Positions 1-9,655 of a DNA stretch of 11,087 nucleotides are shown piece by piece. The notes under the pieces were generated by a model. It did no database searches and was not told the origin of the DNA. It saw only the letters and a list, made by a program, of their open reading frames with translations. Position 1 is the stretch's first letter, and each line of letters starts with the position of its first letter. Made by a program: the position numbers and the translations under genes. This stretch comes from Thermomucor indicae-seudaticae (taxonomy: Eukaryota > Mucoromycota > Mucoromycetes > Mucorales > Lichtheimiaceae): positions 1 through 11,087 of the forward strand of contig JSYX01000861.1 in the NCBI GenBank assembly GCA_000787465.1, read 5' to 3'.

Positions 1-2005
1 TCCGTGAATTTTCTGAAACGCCTGTGGCAGGTAAGGTCCTCCACCTGGTTGCAGTAACGAAAAAAAACCGAACAATGGTTTTCCAAAGGATCTTAAACTA
101 CTGGATCTCTACTTTCATTACTGAAAAGCTATTACAAAGCCCAACTTTCCATCGCATGGCTGCCAAGACACATCAACATGTTTCCAGTATAACAGAGAAA
201 GGTAAAGTAGTATTCTTTTTGGCAATGACAAACAAAGGATTAACACGCTGTTGCCAATACCAGGAACCCGGGCAAGCTCAGAATTTGTTAAAGCATTCAA
301 AGAAAATCTTGAAAAAGAGACACGGAATTACCGAAAATAAAGAAAGGCATCCACTGTTTCAAGATCTCAAAAATGCTCTCTCCCTCTTTTGACGAGAGGT
401 TCCAGCAAAATCTTGTGTCGATCGTTTGATGCTTACCACCCACGATCATAATTAGAAGCTTGGACTCAAAGCGGATTTTACAACGTAAAAACGAAGTTAC
501 GGGAGACGACACTTTTTTAGCACGCCCATGAAAGTATCAGTTGGACGGTTATTGATTGTTCTATTGCCATAGTCGTTGTATTTGGTTTTTTTTTTTTTTT
601 TTTGGAAAATGTCAATCTCGTTAGTTACATGGATGTTGAAAGGCGTCTGCATGGTCCTTGAGAATATTGCAGTTTTTAACTTTGGTTATTTCTACGGTAC
701 AGTAGATTGCAGTTTAGTAGTGTTTGCTCTTCCTTATCAGAGGGTCTCTTTTGCGTCCTGTGCCTATGGAGAGCTGACTTGTAATAGCTATCAGCTGAAG
801 AGTGTGTCGAAGGGCACGTTAGAGTAGTCGCCACAACGCATCAGAGACCAACTACAGGTCGGCATTACTGGCTGTTTCCTTTGCAATGTGTGTTACCTTT
901 GAACTTTCTGACGTTATAAGCGGTGCACCTTTTGCGCCAAGCATAAAGCATGATTTGCATTAATCAGAGAACCAGAATCGAACCGAATAAAGAAAGAATA
1001 TTCGCGCCCATGTTATATATACCATAATCTCAGGAGGTATTTAGGTTCCAGGCTTTTCTGGGAGCGGATTCATTGAAAAATGCAAGTCTCATCGTTTGGC
1101 GTACGTCATGATACGTCTTATTCTTTCACTTCGCGCATGATCATTATGCTTTTATATCAGACGAATTCTCATAGTTAATGCAAGTAATGTCACGCCACCA
1201 AACGATATAAGACATAAACACAAGCGTGTGCAGAGATCGCAATTCCTTCTCAAATTTAAGCTCTTTCAAGGTCTATGATCATCCTACTACTGTGTACTAC
1301 GGACCATTCGATTCAATATCTGCGGGGGAACAAGGAACTTTTCGCTGTCCATCTGGTCTGTTCCAGACATAGCTACTTTCTGCGGATATGTGAAGTAAGA
1401 CGCATAGCAAGGCAATTCATAGCATGGTGGCACGACACAGTGCGGCAAACTTAGCGACTTCACGCCAGACTTCTTTGATGATAAGTTCTTGATTATCGCG
1501 TCAAATGACTCTGTTTTCTGACCAGGGCTGGTGTTTTTAAGTTTCCCTCACTTCATTCCAGGTTTCCAGTGGTGGGATGTTGAGGGGCGGCCGGACCGGT
1601 GGGCGTAAAAGTCGGCTCCGGGGAGGGAATAGTGGGTAAAAATGAACCCTGATGAATGACAAACGAAGTTGTTTCATGCATCAATTACCGTTCCAACTTC
1701 CTGTGAATTCTATATATCCTCTAGGCAAATGTACTACTGGAGTGTAATATGTAGGAATAAATCTGTAAAAATAAAGCACGTTGCCTCTTAAACAACATAT
1801 GGAAAGCAAGATCCCAACCTGCTCTATACACGCTTCCTTTGTCCAACACGAAAGATATTCAGTGACAACGGCTGTTTCAATATTGAGTTTTCGATAGATA
1901 TTGCATCATATCATGATGGTAGAATCGAACAAACAAATGGGAGCAAGGTAAAACGATCGTTATGGAGGGGATGGAAATAACAGAAGTTGTATATATAGAC
2001 CGGAA
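1..2005. other. Gene-poor 2 kb flank
   Basis: I recognise no gene here. The left part has a forward open frame that runs to 392, with its first real ATG at 75. It is lysine-rich and matches nothing I know. Between about 830 and 2005 no strand or frame stays open for 60 codons. Visible structure includes an 18-T homopolymer at 586-603, an imperfect inverted repeat near 1086-1213, and a G-rich patch at about 1568-1638. The DNA just left of 2006 should contain the 3' untranslated region of the reverse-strand BSD2-like gene, but no canonical AATAAA is evident there. Confidence 0.6.
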
Positions 2006-3241
2006 TCAAACAATGGAATCTGGAGAAGGCTCTGCGGCAATAATCTTCTCCATTTTCCGCGCACGGATATAGTTCGTTATGGAACGAATGATGATGAACC
2101 AGCCCAACAACATCAAAGCATAAGCTACAATATCTGCATTCATGCTCTCTTCTTGATCCTTGTTACTGTTGTCCTCCTTTTCAGAGTCTGTCATTTCAAA
2201 ATCATCGAGAGAACCACCTAAAAGAAGGCGCTTAATCCTCATCGATACTGCTCTTGCAAGAAAACGCCAACTTACGACTTCTAATATAGAATCCGTATTG
2301 TACAAGCGTGATGCCAAGCCCTGTCCGCGATCCTTGCTTCAATGTTTATCAGCCACAAAACTAATCTTGTACAAGCGCCCATTTCCCTTTACCTTTGCCG
2401 CATGCGACGTGTGCAGCAAATAGGTCAACATGAACCCGACAAATTGGAAACTAGCAGACACTAAAAGTCATCACAAGGCAAATGAGACAGAGTTTCTTTC
2501 AATAATTCTTTTGAACTTTTTACCTAACAGATTCCATGCAAAGTTAAAGACATTGCCCACGGGCATACCTTCCACCAGGATAACGTCTCCCATGCCAGCA
2601 GGTGCAATAACTGTCGTTTGCCAATATGGAGGCGTTGCATCAGCTGCAGCCTCTTCGTACGCCTAAAATCACACGTTCGTCATATTGTCTTTAGCATTTT
2701 CTCACTATAACTTACAGGAGGTGTCTCTTCCAATTTATTTCCTTCCGCATCTGGCTTGGCTGATATATTGGAGAACACACCATCGTTCGTCACTGGTATA
2801 ATTGCTGACCTATTCACGTTCCGTGTGTTGTTATTATTATTTTGTTGAGGAGGAGTGGTATTATTTAGCGAGCTTGATTCTGGTGATGGCCGTGTAGTCG
2901 TCGAGAGCAAGCGCTGCGACTCGCTATTGTTGGTTTGTTCATCGTCGTCATCGTCTAGTATTTCGTCAAATGTCTCTTCTAGATCACTTCTCGGCCGATT
3001 AACTGTCGTCGTCGTACGAGAAGAGTTGTGTGAGACTGATTGCCTAGGTAATTCCTGGGCTTCCGCAGTGGTTAATGACAAAGAAGGCTCGCTGTTGCTG
3101 CTACTACTATGGTCGTCGTTTCCGTTCGCCTCCAAGGGATCGTCGCCTGTGGGCACCTAAACAATTACATTAGCATGACCCTGTTTGCGGGGCTTTCTTT
3201 ATCTCTGGATATGCTAGTACTCTTTGATATCGGCGGGACAT
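2006..3241 (-). CDS. BSD2: BSD2/NDFIP-family ubiquitin-ligase adaptor
   Basis: This is a multi-pass endosomal/Golgi membrane protein of the NEDD4/Bsd2 family. Such proteins recruit Rsp5/NEDD4 ligases through PPxY motifs so that metal transporters and other membrane proteins are sorted to the vacuole (family knowledge). Exons by inference: 3241-3221, 3156-2716, 2662-2524, 2460-2393, 2336-2276, 2217-2006; product 313 aa. Residues 1-150 are low-complexity, rich in Ser/Thr/Asn/Asp, with an acidic run near 75-80. The family signature NDGVF is at 131-135. PPAY at 153-156 is followed by EEAAADATPPYW. Three hydrophobic segments lie at about 193-216, 229-241 and 272-294, with HAAK plus GLGITLVQYGFYIRSR between the first two. 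The C-terminal NYIRARKM matches the NDFIP end. The 21 nt first exon (MSRRYQR) uses a GTACTA donor and is the least certain part. Identity is secure; the true ligand and cargo are unknown. Confidence 0.93.
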
Positions 3242-3683
3242 TACGGTTTAATAAAACGTGCGAAGGAGGCCAAGAAAAATGGTGATACAGTATCTTTATG
3301 CTGTTTGAATTTCAGACCAAATCTAATAAACATGTCGGAAAAGCGAGCATGCGTACTGTACATAAAAACAGGATCAAAGTAAAGGCTATGCATTAAGTGC
3401 TCGCATATCAAAGATTGAGTCGAGGAATTGTGACCACAGTAGTGGTTTTCGACCAGAGTGTGCATACAGTGTTCCGTTATGCACAGAACGCTTTGCCCGC
3501 CAAGATCTCCTCTTCCTACAAGAAAAAATGGAATTATTGGCATGGAGTAGTAAACGTAATGGCTTAAATGTCTTTTGTAAGTGGATACTGTAAAGCCAAT
3601 CGATTCTGCCAGTGTTCCAAGCAGAAACCTTAAATAGGGCAGCTGAGAAGAAATCTGCCCAACTTCGGGTTGTTTCTGTTTCC
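3242..3683. promoter_or_regulatory. Divergent promoter between BSD2-like and SIW14-like genes
   Basis: The start codons of the two divergent genes are 442 bp apart, so this segment must hold both promoters and both 5' leaders. A TTAAATAG TATA-like element lies at about 3629-3636, some 50 bp upstream of the forward ATG. It may be too close to serve as a promoter. No obvious TATA box precedes the reverse gene. A long reverse-strand open frame crosses most of the segment and stops at 3241. I treat it as chance or as an upstream ORF, not as a gene. Confidence 0.55.
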
Positions 3684-4694
<1,011 letters not shown>

Positions 4695-4982
4695 GTCAGG
4701 CCACATACTGTAAGCAACCGAAAACTGATCAACCATGATATAAGCTGATCCACTTGTATAATCTTCCTTCCTAATACCGATTGTTCGTGTACATACAATT
4801 GTCTCTTTCTTGCTTTCTTTATCTGTTTCTTTTGTTGTCCTTCTTTAAAAATGGCTTTAAATATACATACAAAAACAACAAGACCGTGCAAAATTGGGCT
4901 GCACATATATATAAAATACAAAGTAATAATCCATGTAACTTCTTTTCGTGTTTGTTTGTTGGTGAAGAAACAGAGGGTGGAT
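4695..4982. other. Convergent 3' intergenic region
   Basis: The SIW14-like gene (forward) and the permease (reverse) end toward each other, so this 288 bp holds both 3' untranslated regions. It is AT-rich, with a long pyrimidine tract at about 4797-4848 and ATATAT stretches near 4908-4915. No canonical AATAAA signal and no gene are seen. Confidence 0.6.
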
Positions 4983-7240
4983 CTATTCGTCTGCAGTCTG
5001 CATTGGACCTTTGTAGTTCTTGCTGCCGGATAGGAACCAGAATGACAAGGAGAAAATAAGAGTGGCACCGAGCATCAGACAAGACCAGTTCATCTTTTCT
5101 GCCGTTACAGGGTGTACGCTTGGAATACACAGAATCACGCTAAAGAAGGCAATCCAAAGTACAGCAATCACGTTGATTATTATACTGAACCGTCCGAGAT
5201 TGAAGGGTCCCTTTGGCATATCGTGACGTTTCCATATCAGACGGCAGAGGTGTGGCAAGCCTGGGGAAAAGGTAATAATAGGTTCAGTATCCCCCTTGCC
5301 TTGTGCAGCATTGTAACCCTAGCTTGTTACCATATGCGATGTTCATACAGATAACTGCTGTACTTGTAAGGGCAGACCAGTAAACTGAACTTCCAAAGGA
5401 CTACACCAAGCGCTGCTGTATTAGAGACAGGAAAAACAACAGTAAGGAGGTACTAAACCTTACCGGCATAATGACGATGACACAGATAACAAATTCAAGT
5501 AAAAGAATCCGCAAAGGGGCTTGATGTTTCCCATGCAACTTGTACCAGAACTCATGATTAGGAATGCACTTGTCTCTGGCCATCGACCAGATCATTTGAG
5601 CAGTAGCAAGCAAGGTGTTTGCGAGAGATCCAAACTGCGTCACTGCCAAGATAACCAAAAAGAATGCTGCTAATGACTTGTTGGTTGCTCGAAGAAAGAG
5701 GGTAGCAAGAGGCATGGATGATGCTCGGAGTTCTTGTACATCTTGAATAGAGAACAAGGTCGCGATACAGAGGATAATGCCTTGAATCATTGCACCAGTA
5801 ACGGATATGATGATACCACGAGGACCACTTATATCAGCATTCTTGGTGCCTTCTGCAATCTGGGCACTACGTGGATATATATGGTAAGTATTGTGCATAA
5901 CTTTGCCAATTTGCTGATGGATGACTTACCCATTTTCATATCCCAACTATATGACGAATAGAAAAAAGAGAAGCTGATGTGAGCTTATACAAGGTGATAA
6001 TAAACACCCAAAGGACGAATGCATACCAAGGTCCAACCAGCCTGTAAGAGGCCCAGCAAAAAGGCCAACCCAGAGTTGCAGTAACCAGTTGTATTTTGGA
6101 ATTCCGTAAATACCCAACGAGCAGAAGGATGCGTAGGTGCCATGGCCGGCATGGTAACGACTACGATGATGGTACCTATAAGCACCCAGAAAACTATAAT
6201 AATAAATGGCCCATAGTCCTATTAGTCATTCCTCCCTCATGTAGAATAGTAGGCTCAGATTTATTGTACTTGCCCATAAACTTGTTAAGATAACTGCTGA
6301 ACTTGAGACCGAGGTAACTGTATGAAACTCCTAAAGCAAGGAACGCAATGTAGAGACCAACGTTTGCTCCTTGTTCCGTGATGGGATCCTTTCTGAATAT
6401 ATTGGCCACAGCTGTGAAAACACACAAGAGCAGGGCGATTAGCATTTCTCTCACTCTGAATTACAATGTATAACGTTACCTATGATATAGTCACCCATGC
6501 TATATGCCAGAGTCATGCATGCAGCTAAAAGACCAGCAACAAAGACATAACCGCAAACCCACGACATCACTAGCGGGAGGGTTCAGCATGCGGCAGAAAG
6601 CTCCATCTTCCAAAAGACTTACATGGACCCCATTCTTTACTGCTCAATAAGTAGCACCAGGAATAGACACCTCCATTGACAGGATATGCTAAAAATGAAA
6701 TGCCTTCAGTAAATCCCGCTCCAGAAGAATGAGACCATGTACGCATACCGGAAAAAACTTCGGCCATGGATAATGCAATGCATGCTATAAAGGGCATCAC
6801 AACAATCTTTTCGAACAGAATCGTCAGTTAGTGTCTTATACGCACGTAAGGCCCTTCCACTTACAAAACCCCAAAATAGTGACATTGGACCACCTGCGCT
6901 CATGGAAGTGCCAAACGCAAGCAGCCTAATAGCAAAATCAAGCGTCAATACATAAGCCTTCATCCACTATCCATTTCGGCGACCAACCAGTTTGGCAGCA
7001 CGGCCATTGTTGAAAATGAAAAGCCTGCTTGCACGAAAAGACTTATTTCTCGCTTGAACTCTTGCTTGTATCCTAATTCCCTCAGTTTTTGTGCATCATG
7101 ATCGGTCGACGAGCTGACGGATTCGACCTGGTACGATTTTTTCTCGTTCAGGCTAATATCGTCGCTCTACAAACTTGTCATTAAAAAGTCAACCACACAA
7201 ACATTGTTGTTATTACCTTTAACTGTTTTTCATTCATCAT
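4983..7240 (-). CDS. Amino acid/GABA-type permease (APC superfamily)
   Basis: This is a plasma-membrane or vacuolar proton-coupled transporter of the amino acid/choline family (Uga4/Hnm1-like). It probably imports amino acids, GABA, polyamine or choline; the substrate cannot be read from sequence. Exons by inference: 7240-7217, 7166-6988, 6925-6865, 6806-6749, 6688-6623, 6569-6480, 6411-6274, 6193-6027, 5946-5930, 5866-5464, 5400-5331, 5260-4983; product 516 aa. After a hydrophilic N-terminus come LGYKQEFKRE (39-48), the first helix, AGGP (78-81), and AEVFSAYPVNGGVYSW of helix 3. GYENGAQIAEGTKNADISGP follows, then TQFGSLANTLLATAQMIWSMARD, SFGSSVYWSALTSTAVICMN and KGPFNLGRF. About 12 membrane segments are present and no core motif is missing. 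Intron 7 is GC-AG, exon 9 is only 17 nt, and intron 2 uses a GTTGGT donor. Two ATGs are adjacent at the start; I used the first. Confidence 0.93.
5930..5946 (-). other. 17 nt micro-exon of the permease
   Basis: This tiny exon encodes LGYEN plus two bases of Gly. It sits between an 80 nt and a 63 nt intron. It was identified because the family motif GYENGAQI-EGTK must be present, and the flanking TATAG acceptor and GTAAGT donor fit exactly (phase 0 in, phase 2 out). Gene finders with minimum exon lengths could miss it. Confidence 0.85.
6194..6273 (-). other. GC-AG intron 7 of the permease
   Basis: Reading on the reverse strand, exon 7 ends NKFM plus one base, followed by GCAAGT. The intron ends TTATTATAG and the next exon reads FWVLIGTI. 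The split codon gives Val and the phase closes exactly (phase 1). No GT donor nearby restores this frame. GCAAGT is the usual consensus for GC-AG introns, and GACTAATAG supplies a good branch site. Confidence 0.8.
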
Positions 7241-7420
7241 GAATATATATCTAAAAGTTTATTCGAATAAGCGTGAAAGAAACAAACAAACAAAGGAAAA
7301 AGGACGGATTAAAACTCTCTTGGCGTCTTATATATAAGGATCTAATCCTCATCTAGCAATTAAACCAAGTATCAAACGCGCACAGAAACGCTGATCCCCG
7401 CTAATCGCGGTGGGATCATT
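7241..7420 (-). promoter_or_regulatory. Core promoter and leader of the permease
   Basis: Upstream of the permease ATG at 7240 there is a pyrimidine-rich stretch on the transcribed sense (7270-7300), typical of fungal start-site regions. A palindromic TATA element, CTTATATATAAG, lies at 7327-7338, about 90 bp upstream of the ATG. A GC-rich dyad, CCGC-TAATC-GCGG, lies at 7398-7410 and is flanked by GATCCC/GGGATC (7393-7398 and 7412-7417). Function is inferred from position only. Confidence 0.55.
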
Positions 7421-7540
7421 GTCCCAAGAAGCTGCACGTCTACGTATTAGTAACAAGGCTACAAATGAGGGTCCGACACCCTTTTTCCTATCTCGTATCA
7501 TGGGAAAGCTCTGTTGGTTCCCAAATTCTAGGGACAGACG

Positions 7541-7686
7541 TTATCATGATATCGATAATTACAAAGTCCCATTGGGCATTCAGAAAGAGACAGAGGGCAT
7601 AGCATTTTGTACGTGGGAGAGATAAAGTTCCAAGAAACAGAGCCGATAAGAATTTTGTGTAACAATGTTGCACAGTCAAAAGATAA
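7541..7686. promoter_or_regulatory. Cluster of GATA-factor-type sites
   Basis: Five HGATAR matches occur in 146 bp: TGATAA on the reverse strand at 7541-7546, CGATAA at 7553-7558, AGATAA at 7620-7625, CGATAA at 7644-7649 and AGATAA at 7681-7686. They lie 300-450 bp upstream of the permease. Fungal nitrogen-catabolite GATA factors bind such sites, often in clusters, in permease promoters (established). That they work here is inference. Confidence 0.4.
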
Positions 7687-7858
7687 TACAGGATTTGTGA
7701 ACGATCATGAGAAATGGACACTATATAAAGAAAAAGGAATAAATAGAAAGAAAGAGAACGAAGGGAATCGTAGATCATGCAGGACTTGAAAGCATCCGTT
7801 AATAGCATGAACTTCGTCAAAAGAAACCAGTAAATCATTTCCAGCTTAAGGTTAGTTT

Positions 7859-8722
7859 TTATTGAGCGTTAAGCCAACCGTGATCGCGACTACGACATAA
7901 CACGAAGCTTTTTCTACTCAACCAACTAAGCTGTTTTGTTCTGATCAGGACCGTAACGGATAACAGAACACAAGAGACTTGAATCAAGACAATGATGCGG
8001 GCGAACACAGAAAATGGAGATGAAACACTTTGTGGGGCAGCTCCGCGCTTGAGGCCGGTGCCACCAGAGGAGAAAGACATTAACGCACGAAGGGTTTCAG
8101 CTAAATAATATAGAAGAATTTCTTCCGTTCGAACCATTATATTGTTGGAAAACTAGATATATCTACAGGCGTCACCTTTTACTCAGCCGATCAAACGTAC
8201 AGCTACATACCGTAATCTTTTGGTAGCGTGTAAGGTCTTTGCATCATAGTCCAAATGCATTATTTCTATTTCACTGTAAATCCTCTTCAAAGCATCACTT
8301 AACATCACCGAGGAGGGGCGCAAAAAGTTATTCAAAACCTGTAATATCGAGAATATCGAGGTGGGCTCCCGACTGAGTAAGTTCGACGTCCAGTTGCTGA
8401 GTTTTCTTGGGCTGTTTGCCTCTTACGCGTTCAATACCAGTATTGAGCTCATCGATCGTTATTTCGTTTCGTTTATGGTTCGAAACGAAACCGAGATCAG
8501 CCCATTGCGTTTCGATTTCGGAAATGGTGAACCCTAGGTACGTTCTTGGTACCAGTGTTTAAAGTCCTCTTTAAAGATTTCGAAGACCTGAAGGTCTTGT
8601 GGTAAGGGTTGCATTTCAGAGAAGGAAATCACAACGTAACCTCTCGCTGTTACGGGGGGAACCAAAGCTTGACCGCTGCGAAGGAGGAAGGACAGCGTGC
8701 GCAGAAGGAAAACGAACGGCAC
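7859..8722 (-). pseudogene. Unidentified reverse-strand gene, apparently decayed
   Basis: Four coding-like pieces follow one another on the reverse strand in shifting frames. Piece A (8722-8534) includes GYVVISFSEMQPLPQDLQVF and runs into TAG. Piece B (8558-8328) includes FTISEIETQWADLGFVSNHK and LDVELTQSGAHLDILDIT. Piece C (8338-8183) includes LRPSSVMLSDALKRIYSEIE and YDAKTLHATKRLR. Piece D (8137-7859) starts with a true ATG, reads TEEILLYYLAETLRALMSF, has a GGTGLKRGAA loop and one hydrophobic stretch (about residues 47-66). Codon choice in B and C looks protein-coding. The A/B and B/C junctions need one-base frame changes rather than clean introns, which suggests decay, though unrecognised introns are possible. 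C may have a donor at GTATGT (8209 downward). I do not recognise the family. Confidence 0.4.
8462..8490. repeat. Perfect 10 bp inverted repeat (hairpin)
   Basis: TTTCGTTTCG (8462-8471) is followed by a 9 nt spacer and its exact complement CGAAACGAAA (8481-8490). An alternative register pairs GTTTCGTTT (8466-8474) with AAACGAAAC (8483-8491). It lies within piece B of the decayed reverse-strand gene, so it may be incidental. Confidence 0.7.
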
Positions 8723-9032
8723 TGCCCAGATGCCATTTGCAGCCTAACCCGCCTGGGTCTTCAGCTCCTTTTGGTGGAAGTTAGTGGCCCACCTGCGACG
8801 AATGATCATTCTCATTTTGCGGGCAACCGACTTAAATTAGCGAAGAATCTGAAAAGTATGCTGAAGAGGATACACAGAAAGGTGCCAGCAGGAAGCGACG
8901 ACATCCTGTGTGATATCAAACTTTATGGCATACAGTTCTACTGTACATTATGTGATTTGAAGTGTTTTACCAGCTTATACGATTTACATAGTCAACAGAA
9001 CTTTCGATCTACTAGAACCATTCGGTTCCTAG
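8690..9032 (+). pseudogene. Frameshifted copy of a mucoromycete-type hypothetical family
   Basis: The frame starting near 8690 reads CPDAICSLTRLGLQLLLVEV, SGPPATNDHSHFAGNRLKLA, KNLKSMLKRI and IKLYGIQFYC. This series (EVSGPP...DH.H...R.KLAKNLK...KLYGIQFY) is one I associate, from memory, with a large uncharacterised family in Mucoromycota genomes. Its function is unknown. There is no upstream ATG in frame. After FYC at about 8940 the expected continuation, LPAYTIYIVNRTFDLLEPF, appears one frame over (8967 onward) behind a TGA, and ends at TAG 9030-9032. That one-base shift plus stop marks a broken copy. The alternative is a short unrecognised intron, which I think less likely. Confidence 0.5.
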
Positions 9033-9655
9033 TACCTCAGAAGGGACTTGGGTCAATTTGGGCTGGAGGCCAGTCGGTTCACCGAGTTCTGGTTAATGAT
9101 ATGAGCAGAGGCCCGCCAGACAATCGAGTTAGGATCAAGTAGCTGACGCCAAGATCTGTCGTTAATAACAGAGCTCGACGCGGGACCAAATCCGAAACTG
9201 GATTCTAGCCAGCGCAAGTCGGTTCAAGGGTCACATATTACTCTTGCTTGGAAGATCAATTCTTGGGTAGCATTCCTATTGTCACTCGCGAAACCGATAT
9301 CAAGCAAGACCTTGACCGGTGACCGGTATATCAAATTACCGATATCTTCCTGCTTAAATTTTTTCTAAACGAGGTGTTTGATCGGTGTATCGAAATATCG
9401 ATTATCAAGCTCCAATATATCGCGCGGGCAGTGTATATAAACAGTGATACCCTCTCCGGCAGCTCCAGTGATACAGCTGACTCTCTCGACATGGTGTATA
9501 TATCGCCAAGGAACGAAGCAAGATTCACAAATAGCACCACACTCGAACAACTCGCATTTTCCGAAACCACGGTTCTTTGCAGCACTCACCTGAGAAGATC
9601 ATATATACATCACGACCAATTTGTCTCGATCAAAAGAAGTGACAAAAGGAAGAAA
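9033..9655. other. Intergenic, no recognisable gene
   Basis: Open frames exist on both strands at about 9331-9664, but none belongs to a family I know. One reverse frame (9589-9365) is cysteine-rich, with spacing C-x4-C-x3-C-x2-C near its start, and is preceded by a CAG|GTGAGT-like sequence. I do not call it a gene. The segment also contains three iterations of an ACCG(GT)ATATC motif at 9293-9346. Confidence 0.45.

Noticed and set aside
24..392. Forward open frame of up to 122 codons
   Set aside because: The nominal start is GTG, with the first ATG at 75. The translation is lysine-rich, matches no family I know, and competing reverse frames overlap it.
576..827. Forward 83-codon frame with a Phe run
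   Set aside because: The Phe run is just the T18 homopolymer, the start is not an ATG, and nothing is recognisable.
970..990. tRNA B-box-like GGTTCGATTCT on the reverse strand
   Set aside because: The flanking bases do not form a T-stem, and no A-box or acceptor stem is found.
2855..3160. Forward frame rich in Ser and Val opposite BSD2 exon 2
   Set aside because: It is the antisense shadow of the low-complexity Asp/Asn/Ser exon of the BSD2-like gene.
6194..6454. Reading MREMLIALLLCVF directly into permease exon 7
   Set aside because: Homologues join YII to (A)VANIFR. GTAACG at 6479 and TTTTCACAG ending at 6412 give an exact phase and a TGCTAAT branch site, so this hydrophobic stretch is intron.
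8475..8487. B-box-like GGTTCGAAACG
   Set aside because: It is part of a perfect hairpin within a coding-like piece, and no cloverleaf can be drawn.
9365..9589. Cysteine-rich reverse frame as a zinc-finger exon
   Set aside because: The Cys spacing fits no standard finger, there is no supported start or partner exon, and frames on both strands are equally open.
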